DNA of 58,865 bases from Chlamydiia bacterium (GTDB lineage: Bacteria; Chlamydiota; Chlamydiia; Chlamydiales; GCA-2402025). Both the position numbers and the translations under genes were made by a program. Below the pieces are notes generated by a model. It saw nothing but the letters and a program-made list of their open reading frames with translations. It was not told the DNA's origin and did no database searches. Position 1 is the stretch's first letter. Every line of letters begins with the position of its first letter. Below, in pieces: positions 28,109 to 36,888 of this stretch. The stretch is taken from assembly GCA_022601395.1 (NCBI GenBank), contig JAJACS010000010.1, forward strand, positions 1 to 58,865, given 5' to 3'.

Positions 28109-29503
28109 CTACTTTTGTTTTGCAAGTGTCTCTAAAATAAGTCCAATAGTCATGAACCCATATTTCATTCTATCTACAGAGAAATGCTCGTTTGGCGCGT
28201 GGACAAGGTCTGTATCAAGAGCGTATCCCAAACCAAGAGTTTCTCCATTAATTGCCTCTGCCAAATTATAACCAATTGGCAAAGTTCCTCCACAAATCAT
28301 GAAGCCTGCTTTTTTTTGCAGTACTTCTTCATAGGCTGTTTTAGTTATCTGCGCAAGCTTTCCTTTTGAGGAAGTATAGTAACCTTTTCCTCCGTGATCA
28401 AAGCGGATTTTAAGATCCATTCCTTCTTTGATATTCTCTTTTAGGAATTTTATGACGCAGTCTCCTACCTTCTTAGGGTCTTGTCCAGGAACAAGCCTAC
28501 AAGATATTTTACAGTTTGCTTTTGCAGGGATTACTGTTTTGAATCCTGCTCCCGCATATCCCCCATTAAGCCCGTTGATCTCAAAGGTTGGGCGGGTCCA
28601 GTTACTCTCTATACTTGAGAACCCTTCTTCTTTATGGGTGGCTTTGATATCAAACTCATTTAATGTAGGTTGTAGATCATACTCAAGAAGATCGCTTCTA
28701 TCAATGGTCTCTATACCATCATAAAAACCAGGTAGTGTGACCTTCCCCTTCTCATCAACAGCTTTAGCGAGAACTTCAACGAGCGCTCTTAGAGGGTTGT
28801 AGGCAACTCCGCCCATAGCGCCTGAATGAAGATCGGAGTTTGAAGCAATGCAGTCTACATCAAATGTTACAATCCCTCTAAACCCTACTGTAACTGCTGG
28901 CATATCAAGAGAAGGAAGTCCAACATCTACAAGCAGTCCATAGTCTGCTTTAAAACGATCTTTCTTCTTTTCAAAGAGTTCAAAAAGTGATCCAGAACCA
29001 ACCTCTTCTTCCCCTTCTATTAAGATCTTGATATTGAGATTTTCTTTCCTACCCCAATCTAGAAACTGCTTCACAGCACTAATACTATAAAAACACTGCC
29101 CTTTGTTATCGCAAGTTCCTCTTGCAAAAACTTTGCCGTCTCTAATTTCAGGTTCAAAAGGAGGAGATTTCCAAAGGTCTAAAGGATCGACAGGCTGTAC
29201 ATCGTAATGATGGTAAAATAGGATCGTTGGTTTATCTTCGCCTGCAACATGCTCTGCAAACAAACAAGGGTACCCTTTAGAGGCATTCCACTCTTCGACA
29301 GAAAGGCCCATTTCTTCTAGCTTCTTTTTCACAAAAGCGCAGCAAGCAAGAACTTGGTCTTTATAAGCTGGGTCTGCACTCACACTTTGAAATCTCAAAA
29401 AAGTGAAAAACTCCTCTAGGAGATTTTTTTCATTTTTTTCGAAATAGTCTTTGTATTTTTTTGCTATTTCTTCACTCGCAAGTCCACTTGATATCATAAC
29501 CAT
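28109..29503 (-). CDS. M20 family metallopeptidase (dipeptidase-like)
   Basis: This 464-residue zinc enzyme likely cleaves dipeptides or N-acyl amino acids. It has the first metal motif YHHYDVQP near 92, then LWKSPPFEPEIRDGKVFARGTCDNKGQ with the bridging Asp, EGEEEVGSGSL with the catalytic Glu, and SDLHSGAMGG in the dimerisation domain. The final His is in DLVHAPNE. All ligands are present. It resembles the carnosinase/CNDP type more than DapE or PepT. Peptide use from the host would suit an intracellular bacterium. Confidence 0.88.
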   Translation of the reverse strand: MVMISSGLASEEIAKKYKDYFEKNEKNLLEEFFTFLRFQSVSADPAYKDQVLACCAFVKKKLEEMGLSVEEWNASKGYPCLFAEHVAGEDKPTILFYHHYDVQPVDPLDLWKSPPFEPEIRDGKVFARGTCDNKGQCFYSISAVKQFLDWGRKENLNIKILIEGEEEVGSGSLFELFEKKKDRFKADYGLLVDVGLPSLDMPAVTVGFRGIVTFDVDCIASNSDLHSGAMGGVAYNPLRALVEVLAKAVDEKGKVTLPGFYDGIETIDRSDLLEYDLQPTLNEFDIKATHKEEGFSSIESNWTRPTFEINGLNGGYAGAGFKTVIPAKANCKISCRLVPGQDPKKVGDCVIKFLKENIKEGMDLKIRFDHGGKGYYTSSKGKLAQITKTAYEEVLQKKAGFMICGGTLPIGYNLAEAINGETLGLGYALDTDLVHAPNEHFSVDRMKYGFMTIGLILETLAKQK

Positions 29504-29584
29504 CCCAACCTATTACAACATTGTCTATCTTATGTAACAGATTTGGATTTATAAATCAGGGGTTTTTGAGTGAAAGACTTGAAT

Positions 29585-29824
29585 TTAAGGGTCAAGTTGA
29601 TCTTCTAAAAGGCCTTGAGCACTTTCAATGAGATAAGATGCAAGAACGCGATCTCCTTCATAAGTCATCTCGACTTGCATATTACCATCAGCACTTGGCT
29701 CACCACATGTGATTAAAACATAACAAGCATGCTTACCATTTGATTGATCAGGCTTAAATTGAATAATTTTCTCATTCTTTTGAGAACTTTTTTTTGTAAA
29801 TAGACCCTTTAAAAAATTGGTCAT
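29585..29824 (-). CDS. small hypothetical protein, 79 aa
   Basis: I do not recognise this protein. It has a basic N-terminus and a short segment rich in Cys and Thr (ACYVLITCGEPSADGNMQVEMTY) with an acidic tail (LLEDQLDP). There is no signal peptide. It is divergent from htpX and has no clear ribosome site. The composition looks protein-like, so a real gene is likelier than not. Confidence 0.5.
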   Translation of the reverse strand: MTNFLKGLFTKKSSQKNEKIIQFKPDQSNGKHACYVLITCGEPSADGNMQVEMTYEGDRVLASYLIESAQGLLEDQLDP

Positions 29825-30155
29825 AAATCTAACTACTGGTTAACTGATGAACACCAAACATATCACTAAGTTTGCATACATCTTGTACATATTTACTTCG
29901 TCATTATTCCGCAACAATAAACAAAAATATTTAGTTATAACATCTCAGCAATTGTTTTGAGTATTAATCATTGGAAGCATTTTAAAAATTACCGCAATTG
30001 ATCTCATATATTCATATAAGAGTCAAATAGAATATGCAAAAAAAAAAATTAAATTTGTCATTTTTTTTTAAGCCCTTGTTTTGATAGCTATCTACTTGCA
30101 ATTAAACACGAAAAAATCCGAAAATATGCAGTTGGAGCTCTCAAGGAGGCGTGTG
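29825..30155. other. AT-rich divergent intergenic region
   Basis: This 331-bp region lies between the 79-residue protein and htpX. It has a run of eleven A (30038-30048) and nine T (30061-30069), which could pair or bend the DNA. The frame upstream of htpX is open but lacks coding character. No promoter could be fixed with confidence. Confidence 0.4.
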
Positions 30156-31061
30156 ATGTTCAAAAGAATCTTTCTATTTTTACTTCTTAATATCTTAGTT
30201 GTATCAACCGTATCTTTGATTATAAATATGCTACACTTGCAGCCTTTTTTAAGAGGTTATGGTGTTGATTATAACTCACTCCTTGTCTTTTGCCTGATTT
30301 GGGGAATGGTTGGTGCTTTTATTTCCCTTGGCCTATCAAGAGTTATGGCAAAGTGGATGCTAAAGGTAAAAATTATAGATCCAAACAACATGCAGTTTGC
30401 TTCACTTTATCAAATGGTTGACAGGCTTGCAAAGCAAGCAAATCTTCCTGTAACTCCTCAAGTTGGAGTCTTTCAAATGGATGCTCCTAATGCTTTTGCA
30501 ACAGGACCTTCTAAAAGACGCTCTCTTGTTGCAGTCTCTACCGGTATTATGAATAAGCTTTCTGAAAAAGAGCTTGAAGCAGTGATTGGCCATGAACTCG
30601 CTCACATCAAAAACGGTGACATGATTACAATGACTCTATTGCAAGGGGTTGTAAACGCTTTTGTTATGTTCCTTGCTAGAGTGATAGCTTTGGCGATTTC
30701 CGGATTTGGTAGATCAAGAGAGTCTAGATCTGCTTCTCCTTTAATGTATTATGGCCTCGTCTTTGCTTTTGAAATCCTCTTTATGATCCTTGGATCTATG
30801 GTTATTGCCCTTTATTCTAGAAGACGTGAATTTAAGGCCGATCAAGGCGGTGCTAGCCTTTCTTCGAGATATAACATGATTTCTGCCCTTCACGCGCTAG
30901 ATCGCGAAGCAAACCTCCTTAAAAAGACAAAAACAGCACCCAGTCTGCAGGCATTTATGATTCACTCTGGGAAAAGATCTACTTTTGCAGCTCTTTTTTC
31001 TACGCACCCTCCTATTGAAGAGCGCATCAAAAGATTGCAAGAGAGTTTTGAGCTGGCCTAA
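30156..31061 (+). CDS. htpX: membrane zinc protease HtpX
   Basis: HtpX is an inner-membrane M48 metalloprotease that degrades damaged membrane proteins. The 301-residue protein has two N-terminal helices, the zinc motif GHELAHIKNGD near 144, two further hydrophobic segments, and the third ligand in EFKADQGG. The FQMDAPNAFATGPS motif is typical. I chose the ATG at 30156, which has a perfect AAGGAGG at 30143-30149; the frame upstream is open but unsupported. Confidence 0.94.
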   Translation: MFKRIFLFLLLNILVVSTVSLIINMLHLQPFLRGYGVDYNSLLVFCLIWGMVGAFISLGLSRVMAKWMLKVKIIDPNNMQFASLYQMVDRLAKQANLPVTPQVGVFQMDAPNAFATGPSKRRSLVAVSTGIMNKLSEKELEAVIGHELAHIKNGDMITMTLLQGVVNAFVMFLARVIALAISGFGRSRESRSASPLMYYGLVFAFEILFMILGSMVIALYSRRREFKADQGGASLSSRYNMISALHALDREANLLKKTKTAPSLQAFMIHSGKRSTFAALFSTHPPIEERIKRLQESFELA

Positions 31062-31120
31062 GATAGGCACTCAGCAATCCCCATGTATGGGATAGGTTTA
31101 ATTCTAGAAACTACTCAACT

Positions 31121-32476
31121 TTATTTAACTTTTGAGAGAAGGCTAAGCTCGTCTAGTAGCACTGTTGGATCTTTAATTTTCTTAAGTGTGTCATCTTTCA
31201 TATGGTAGATCGCCTTTGGCGATGTCTCAAAGAATAGTTTGGAAAGAGAGGTACTGCAGTGCAGAATAAAGTCTACCTCTCTTAAAGAAGAGAGAAGAGA
31301 TATCAGAATATTGCTGCTTTCACATTTTTTCAGATACACAATGAGTCTGTGATCTTCTCCTGCATTATCATGAAGAGATCGAATCGTATGGAAAAGATGT
31401 GTTGTCATTTCCTGACCTTCATCAAGAGATAAAACAGTAAATGTTCTACCTTTTAAAACCTGCTTAAGAGCGAAGAAGTGATCTTCTGAGAAAATTTTAT
31501 TCGACGCATCAAAGTGAAGAAGTTTCTCAGCAATCTGTGATAGAGTAACTCTAACGCAGCCCACCTTTTGGATCGCAATACTCGCTGCTAAATTTGCAAG
31601 ACTTACGCAAGCTTCTGGATTAAGGTTGTTACCCATACCCATTGTCATCATTGCAAGCACAGTATCACCTGCACCTGTTACATCTTTTACCTCTCTTGAT
31701 TTAACAGTAAAATCTTCTCTTTTAAGATTTTTATCGAAGAGGCTCATCCCCTCTTCAGACCTTGTGACAAGGATATATTCTGCTTTAGAGTCTTTTAGAA
31801 GAGTTTCACCTACCTTATCAAGAGGCTTGTCTCTATCAAACTTAGAAGCGTAGTACGCTTCTGATGCATTTGGTTTAATAAGCGTCGCTTTTTCATATTT
31901 AGAAAAATCATCACCTTTGGGATCTACAATCACAGGGATCTTTTTTACTCTTGCAGCTTTGATTACAGCATGTGTGAGCTTCTTTGTGAGAAAACCTTTT
32001 TTATAATCTGATATAGCAACAACATCAACAGATGTAAGATAAGTATCAAGGCTTGCAATTAGCTTTTTTTCTAGCGTTTTAGAAAGAGGAGTAATTGTTT
32101 CAAAGTCTACTCTAAGAAGCTGCTGGGAATTTGCAATCATCCGGTTTTTAGCTGGGGTTGCATAGCCTCTTTGCGCAACCATAGCATTTGTATTAATAGC
32201 ATCTTCTTCTAGACATTTAGTTAAATTTTTACCGAAAAGATCAGATCCGATCCTTCCGCAGACAGACACTTCAGCACCAAGAGACACAAGATTAAGAGCT
32301 ACATTTCCAGCCATACCAGGACGCTGGAACTGCTCTTTTGCGTGAAGCACCGCAACAGGTGCTTCAGGAGATATACGACTTACAGATCCCTTTACGTAGG
32401 TATCTAAGACAAAATCCCCGATCACAAAAACATGGATCTTTCTTAGGGCTTTAAAAGAGCCTATCAGCCCTACCAT
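31121..32476 (-). CDS. hldE: heptose 7-phosphate kinase HldE with degenerate C-terminal half
   Basis: The first 320 residues are a complete PfkB/ribokinase-type D-glycero-beta-D-manno-heptose-7-phosphate kinase domain, with VIGDFVLDTYVKG, SRISPEAPVAVL and the catalytic VTGAGDT motif. The remaining 130 residues take the place of the usual adenylyltransferase half, but no HxGH nucleotide-binding motif is visible, so I infer a decayed or replaced domain. Bifunctional HldE is normally about 470 residues. The missing step would need a separate gene. It overlaps hldD by 7 bases, so the two form an operon for ADP-heptose, a building block of inner-core lipopolysaccharide. Confidence 0.85.
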   Translation of the reverse strand: MVGLIGSFKALRKIHVFVIGDFVLDTYVKGSVSRISPEAPVAVLHAKEQFQRPGMAGNVALNLVSLGAEVSVCGRIGSDLFGKNLTKCLEEDAINTNAMVAQRGYATPAKNRMIANSQQLLRVDFETITPLSKTLEKKLIASLDTYLTSVDVVAISDYKKGFLTKKLTHAVIKAARVKKIPVIVDPKGDDFSKYEKATLIKPNASEAYYASKFDRDKPLDKVGETLLKDSKAEYILVTRSEEGMSLFDKNLKREDFTVKSREVKDVTGAGDTVLAMMTMGMGNNLNPEACVSLANLAASIAIQKVGCVRVTLSQIAEKLLHFDASNKIFSEDHFFALKQVLKGRTFTVLSLDEGQEMTTHLFHTIRSLHDNAGEDHRLIVYLKKCESSNILISLLSSLREVDFILHCSTSLSKLFFETSPKAIYHMKDDTLKKIKDPTVLLDELSLLSKVK

Positions 32477-33474
32477 CTCTTATTTCCAACCAAATAGTTT
32501 GTGATGTAATCATGTACGCCATCTTCAATACTATAAAACTTAGGCTTATCTAGTCCTTTACTCTCATAAGCATTGAATAGCTTACTCATGTCAGCACATG
32601 TGTAGTTTAAATAATGCTCACTTAAGTCGTCCGGCATATCAAAGTATTCAATATGCTCTTTCTTACCAAGAGCTTTGAATATCGCTCTTGCAAGTGAATT
32701 CCAAGAAGTCGGTTGACCCATTCCTAGGTTAAAGATACCACTTAAATCATTCTCCAAGAAATCACAGGTGACTCTGACAACGTCTTTTACATAAATGAAG
32801 TCTCTTTTTTGCTCTCCATCTCCGTAGTGCTCTTGGTCATTTGACTTAAACAAGCGCACAACACCTTCTTCTTCGATACTGTTTTTCATATGCATTACCA
32901 TAGAACCCATACGTCCTTTATGGTATTCGTTTGGACCAAATACATTGAAATATTTAAGGCCTACAACTTGATCAAGAGCTCCTTGTTGTTTGAGCCACAT
33001 GTCTACCATATGTTTCGCATAGCCATAAAGGTTTAGAGGCTTTAAATCGTCAAGGCCATCATGGTTGTCTGAAAAATCCCCTTGCGAACCACCATAAGTT
33101 GCAGCAGAAGATGCGTAGATAAAACGATGTTCATTCGTAAGTGCATACTCGGCAAGTTTTATAGAAAACTTGTAGTTATTCTCTTGTATGTAGTCACCGT
33201 CAGACTCTACTGTTGACGGGCAGGCGCCAAGGTGGATAAACGCCTCTATTTCTGACTCTCTACCTTTAAGCCAATCAAAAAGCTGGTCTTTGGAAATTAA
33301 ATCTGCGTATTTTTTACCAACAAGATTTTTCCATTTATCTCCGCTTCTTAAATCATCAACAAGTAGGATGTTTGAAAAGCCTTTTTCATTTAGATGTTTG
33401 ACAACACATGAACCAATGAATCCACAAGCACCTGTTACAACGATGAGTTGATCATCGAATATTTTTGTTTGCAT
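32470..33474 (-). CDS. hldD: ADP-L-glycero-D-manno-heptose 6-epimerase
   Basis: HldD inverts C6 of ADP-heptose for lipopolysaccharide core synthesis. The 334-residue short-chain dehydrogenase-type enzyme has the NAD(P) motif VTGACGFIGSCVV at the N-terminus, FIHLGACPSTVESDGDY, the catalytic Tyr and Lys in LNLYGYAKHMVD, and the family-specific FNVFGPNEYHKGRMGSM. It leads an operon with hldE. Chlamydiaceae have heptose-free lipopolysaccharide, so these genes fit an environmental chlamydia. Confidence 0.93.
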   Translation of the reverse strand: MQTKIFDDQLIVVTGACGFIGSCVVKHLNEKGFSNILLVDDLRSGDKWKNLVGKKYADLISKDQLFDWLKGRESEIEAFIHLGACPSTVESDGDYIQENNYKFSIKLAEYALTNEHRFIYASSAATYGGSQGDFSDNHDGLDDLKPLNLYGYAKHMVDMWLKQQGALDQVVGLKYFNVFGPNEYHKGRMGSMVMHMKNSIEEEGVVRLFKSNDQEHYGDGEQKRDFIYVKDVVRVTCDFLENDLSGIFNLGMGQPTSWNSLARAIFKALGKKEHIEYFDMPDDLSEHYLNYTCADMSKLFNAYESKGLDKPKFYSIEDGVHDYITNYLVGNKRW

Positions 33475-33591
33475 AACTGCGACCTACACTTAAATCTCTT
33501 ATAAACAATGAATGTCACGATAACACATAGGTGGAATTTCTTCACACTATGAGTTTTATATAGATTAAATAACTACAAAGAGGTCTCTAAG

Positions 33592-34455
33592 CTATTTAGC
33601 AGCAAACCATGATGTAGAATGTTTTGAGATTGAAGATACTTTCTGAAACAAAGCATTAGATATATTTGCAACTTGTGCATTTCCGAAACACATAAATGTT
33701 GTTCCAGAACCTGTCATAACAACTTTATTAAAGCCAACCTGTTTTAACTCCTTTTTAAACTGCAAAAGCGAATTTTCAAGCTTAAAAGCTGGATACTCTA
33801 AATCGTTTACAAGCTCTTTCATAAAACCTGTAAAGTCCACCCTAAACTTCTTCATAAGAATAGAAGGATCAACGCTTGATACCGCATCTATTTTACAGTG
33901 CTTATATACAAGAGGAGTGGATAGGCTTAGTTTACTTGGTTTAGCTAGAGTAAAGTTTACCGGTATACAATCGATATCTTCAAGGACCTCACCAATACCT
34001 GTGCAGTAGGCAGTACCTTTTGAAAAGAAGAACGGAACATCTGCCCCTAACTGCTTCCCCATTTTCTTTAAAGTGTCTGTTGAAAGTTTTGTATTAAGAA
34101 GTTTATCAAGAGCATAAAGAGTGGTTGCAGCGTTGCTGCTGCCGCCGCCAAGCCCTGCTCCCATAGGGATTCTTTTATCGAGGTGTAGACTTATTGAGAA
34201 GGATTTCCCTGTTTGCTCTTTAAAAAGATCAATCGCTTTTACTATGAGATTACTTTTATCCATAGGAAGCGCTTTATCAGAGCATGTAAATACATCTTCT
34301 AGAGAGAGGGATAAAGAAAGGGTATCTCCAAAATCGACAGCCTGCATAAGGCTTGCGATCTCGTGATACCCGTCACTTCGCTTTTTTAAAACGCGAAAAA
34401 AGAGATTCACCTTTGCAGGTGAAAAAAGCTTAAGATCGTAGTTACTCTTGGTCAC
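33592..34455 (-). CDS. ispE: 4-diphosphocytidyl-2-C-methyl-D-erythritol kinase
   Basis: IspE is the fourth enzyme of the non-mevalonate isoprenoid pathway and a GHMP kinase. The 287-residue protein has the family start LKLFSPAKVNLFFRVLKKRSDGYHEI, the ATP loop PMGAGLGGGSSNAA near 96, GADVPFF and the C-terminal VVMTGSGTTFMCF. Its start overlaps the end of rplI by 14 bases, so it is coupled to the ribosomal protein operon, as in Chlamydia. Confidence 0.96.
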   Translation of the reverse strand: MTKSNYDLKLFSPAKVNLFFRVLKKRSDGYHEIASLMQAVDFGDTLSLSLSLEDVFTCSDKALPMDKSNLIVKAIDLFKEQTGKSFSISLHLDKRIPMGAGLGGGSSNAATTLYALDKLLNTKLSTDTLKKMGKQLGADVPFFFSKGTAYCTGIGEVLEDIDCIPVNFTLAKPSKLSLSTPLVYKHCKIDAVSSVDPSILMKKFRVDFTGFMKELVNDLEYPAFKLENSLLQFKKELKQVGFNKVVMTGSGTTFMCFGNAQVANISNALFQKVSSISKHSTSWFAAK

Positions 34456-35011
34456 TACTTTCTTTAGGCTCTTCTGATTTTGCTTCTTCCGAAGACTCTT
34501 CAGTTTCCTCTTCTTTCTTCTTCGTCTTTTTAGCTGCTTCTTTTTTTACAGACTTTCTCTCACCTTCACCGACGATCTCGATGATGATGTGAGCTGGAAC
34601 ACCTTCTTTCAAACGTAGCTCCACTTTGTGTTCACCCGTTGTTTTGATAGGGTGCACAAGAGTAATATAACTCTTTTCAAGCTCGATTCCTTCTTTTTCA
34701 AAAAGGTTCACGATATCTGCTGCTGTAACTGATCCATACATATGTCCTGCTGGATCCACTTTAACTTTTGTTGAAAGCTTTCTACCTTCAATTACTTTTG
34801 CTAAAGCTTCTGCTTCCTTTTTGTCTACTGCAGCTTGTTTTGTACGCTCTTCTTGCAGTCTCGCACGCAGCTTAAGCGTGTGAGCTGTAGCAACAACTGC
34901 TTTTTTTTGAGGAATCAGATAGTTACGAACAAAGCCAGGTTTCGCTGTCACAATATCGCCTTTTCTACCGAGTTTTCCTACATCTTCTAATAGTAGTAAC
35001 TGATTTTGCAT
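34442..35011 (-). CDS. rplI: 50S ribosomal protein L9 with charged tail
   Basis: L9 is a component of the large ribosomal subunit. Residues 1-148 contain the typical LLLEDVGKLGRKGDIVTAKPGFVRNYLIP start and the linker helix and C-terminal domain. The last 35 or so residues are a Lys- and then Glu/Ser-rich tail not found in most L9 proteins. AGGAAGC precedes the ATG. It lies between rpsR and ispE in the expected order. Confidence 0.95.
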   Translation of the reverse strand: MQNQLLLLEDVGKLGRKGDIVTAKPGFVRNYLIPQKKAVVATAHTLKLRARLQEERTKQAAVDKKEAEALAKVIEGRKLSTKVKVDPAGHMYGSVTAADIVNLFEKEGIELEKSYITLVHPIKTTGEHKVELRLKEGVPAHIIIEIVGEGERKSVKKEAAKKTKKKEEETEESSEEAKSEEPKESSDQE

Positions 35012-35026
35012 GTTAGCTTCCTTTTT

Positions 35027-35275
35027 TTATTCGTGTGCAACAAATGGCAGCAGAGCCATATGTCTTGCTCTTTTCACTGCTACTGTTAATTTCTTTTGTC
35101 TACCGTGAGAAACACCTGTAATACGTCTTGGCAGGATTTTTCCTTTTTCAGTAATGAACTGAGAAAGAGTTTCTACATCTTTATAATCGATCTCTTTCAT
35201 GCCAGCAGTAATAAAAGGACATTTCTTTTTCTTTTTAAAACCACCATCAGAATTGATTCTTCTTTTCTTGCCCAT
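35027..35275 (-). CDS. rpsR: 30S ribosomal protein S18
   Basis: This 82-residue protein has the conserved KKKCPF start, the [26 protein letters not shown] core and the [18 protein letters not shown] end of S18. It binds S6 on the small subunit, and rpsF is the next gene upstream. I start at the ATG at 35275, because TTGAGG lies just before it and overlaps the rpsF stop; a longer TTG start is less likely. Confidence 0.95.
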   Translation of the reverse strand: MGKKRRINSDGGFKKKKKCPFITAGMKEIDYKDVETLSQFITEKGKILPRRITGVSHGRQKKLTVAVKRARHMALLPFVAHE

Positions 35276-35283
35276 ATTTAGCC

Positions 35284-35628
35284 TCAAGATTGTACTAAGG
35301 GTTTAAATTCTAATTTTTCTTCCACCTTATCAGTGCGAAGTGTCATGAAGCGTATGAGATCTTCATTCAGATGATACTCTCTCCATACTTCTGTCAGTTG
35401 ATTGTTCTCGATAGAGAAATATATCACGTAGTAATACCCTTCTCTTCTGCCGTTAACTTCATAAGCAAGTTTCTTTCTACCTTGTTCATGTACGACATGG
35501 ATCTCTCCACCTCGAGAAGTAATCCCCTCTGTGACTTTATCAAGAGCCTTCTGTCTCGCATCTTCACTCAGTGTAGATGCTAGGATGTACATTCCCTCGT
35601 AGAGCTGATTCTTGTTCTTCTTAACCAT
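35284..35628 (-). CDS. rpsF: 30S ribosomal protein S6
   Basis: The 114-residue protein has the S6 fold signature: YEGMYILAS, then [32 protein letters not shown] and [10 protein letters not shown]6 pairs with S18 in the platform of the small subunit. I chose the ATG at 35628 because GTGGAG lies before it and overlaps the pth stop region. The gene leads rpsR and rplI in the same direction. Confidence 0.95.
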   Translation of the reverse strand: MVKKNKNQLYEGMYILASTLSEDARQKALDKVTEGITSRGGEIHVVHEQGRKKLAYEVNGRREGYYYVIYFSIENNQLTEVWREYHLNEDLIRFMTLRTDKVEEKLEFKPLVQS

Positions 35629-35639
35629 ATTGGTCTCCA

Positions 35640-36269
35640 CTATTCTTTAATTTGCTTTTCTTTCTCTGCTTCATTTTTCTGCAAAGATTTCTGCGCAAGA
35701 TATTTTAAAACTTCTTCAAAACCGACTTTTACCCACTCCTCTAACGCAAGAGCGGCATCGATTTGTATTTCAGGCAGGAGTTTTTTTTCATGTGAATTAA
35801 AATTTCCCACCACGTATTCATCTAAATTTTCACTTCCATTACTTCCTACACCAATGCGCAGTCTTTGATACTCTTGTGTACCAAGATGTCTTTCAACATC
35901 CTTCAGGCCGTTATGACCTCCTGCACTTCCTTTTTCTCTTATTCGTAGCTGTCCAAAAGGAAGAGCAACGTCATCAGAAACAATAAGAAGCTTCTCACTC
36001 GCAAGGTTGTAATAATCCATGCAACGCCTTACTGCTTGACCAGAGAGGTTCATATAAGTCGCCGGAAGCAGAAAATACACTTTTTTCCCATCCACAGCAG
36101 CCTTACCAAACCTGCCCAAAAACGCCTTACTTGGGCTGAGTGTCGCACCGAGCCGCTCAGCGAGCTTCTCTACGACTAAAAAACCCATATTATGACGTGT
36201 CATCTCATATTTCTTTCCGGGATTTCCCAGTCCAACTATAAGATATGCCTCAGCAGAAGGTTCAACCAT
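35640..36269 (-). CDS. pth: peptidyl-tRNA hydrolase
   Basis: Pth frees tRNA from stalled peptidyl-tRNA. The 209-residue protein has the motif LIVGLGNPGKKYEMTRHNMGF, with the catalytic His near 27, then ATYMNLSGQAV, SDDVALPFG, and GSAGGHNGLKDVERHLGTQEYQRLRIGVG. The C-terminus carries a charged tail (EAEKEKQIKE). It begins 1 base after rplY ends, so the two genes are coupled. Confidence 0.96.
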   Translation of the reverse strand: MVEPSAEAYLIVGLGNPGKKYEMTRHNMGFLVVEKLAERLGATLSPSKAFLGRFGKAAVDGKKVYFLLPATYMNLSGQAVRRCMDYYNLASEKLLIVSDDVALPFGQLRIREKGSAGGHNGLKDVERHLGTQEYQRLRIGVGSNGSENLDEYVVGNFNSHEKKLLPEIQIDAALALEEWVKVGFEEVLKYLAQKSLQKNEAEKEKQIKE

Positions 36270-36270
36270 T

Positions 36271-36828
36271 TTAACGTTTCGCTATCAGTACAACAACTTC
36301 GTTAAGCGGTGCTAAAGGCTCTACACCTTTTGGCATCACGATATCTTTAATACGCTTTGTTTGTTTGATTGAGAGCTCTGCCACATCAACAGTAAACATA
36401 TTTGGTAGATCTTTTGGTAAGCAACGCACTTTCAAGTGTCTGATTACTTGTCTTAAGAAGCCACCAAGTTTAATTCCTTCGCATTCAGCAGCACCTGTAC
36501 ACTCAATCGGTACATTGACACTAATGATCGCTTTATCATTGAGCTCAAAGAAATCAAGGTGCAGGATATCGTATGTAGTTGGATCGTACTGGATATCTTT
36601 TACAATCACCTTTGTTTTAACGCCTTCGCCTTCAAGTTCAATCACTGTTGTCGGTAGATGTCCCTTTTGAATTTTGCGAAGGATTGCGTGAAATTCAGCT
36701 CCGTTTGCAGCAAGAAGTTGGCTTTCCTTTCCTTTACTGTATAAAACAGCAGGAATATCACCTTTCTCTCGCATAAGATTTTTTGTGCCTTTCTTTTCAG
36801 CATCTCTATTTGAAACACTTAGTTTCAT
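36271..36828 (-). CDS. rplY: 50S ribosomal protein L25 (Ctc form)
   Basis: The 185-residue protein belongs to the long Ctc branch: an L25 domain (about 1-95, with GDIPAVLYSKG and DILHLDFFEL) plus a C-terminal TL5-type beta domain (VPIECTGAAECEGIKLGGFLRQVIRHLKVRCLP). It binds 5S rRNA. GAGG lies before the ATG. It heads the pth-rpsF-rpsR-rplI-ispE run, and prs is 60 bases upstream in the same direction. Confidence 0.93.
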   Translation of the reverse strand: MKLSVSNRDAEKKGTKNLMREKGDIPAVLYSKGKESQLLAANGAEFHAILRKIQKGHLPTTVIELEGEGVKTKVIVKDIQYDPTTYDILHLDFFELNDKAIISVNVPIECTGAAECEGIKLGGFLRQVIRHLKVRCLPKDLPNMFTVDVAELSIKQTKRIKDIVMPKGVEPLAPLNEVVVLIAKR

Positions 36829-36888
36829 AGAACAACCCTCAGGTTAAATTTTATTAATAACTCTTTAAAGACGGAATCTATTCATGGA

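Noticed and set aside
31075..31100. Small palindrome between htpX and hldE as a terminator
   Set aside because: The stem is short with a bulge and no T-run follows on either strand.
34442..34455. ispE/rplI overlap as a possible frameshift
   Set aside because: Both proteins have complete ends and the 14-base overlap is a normal coupled arrangement.
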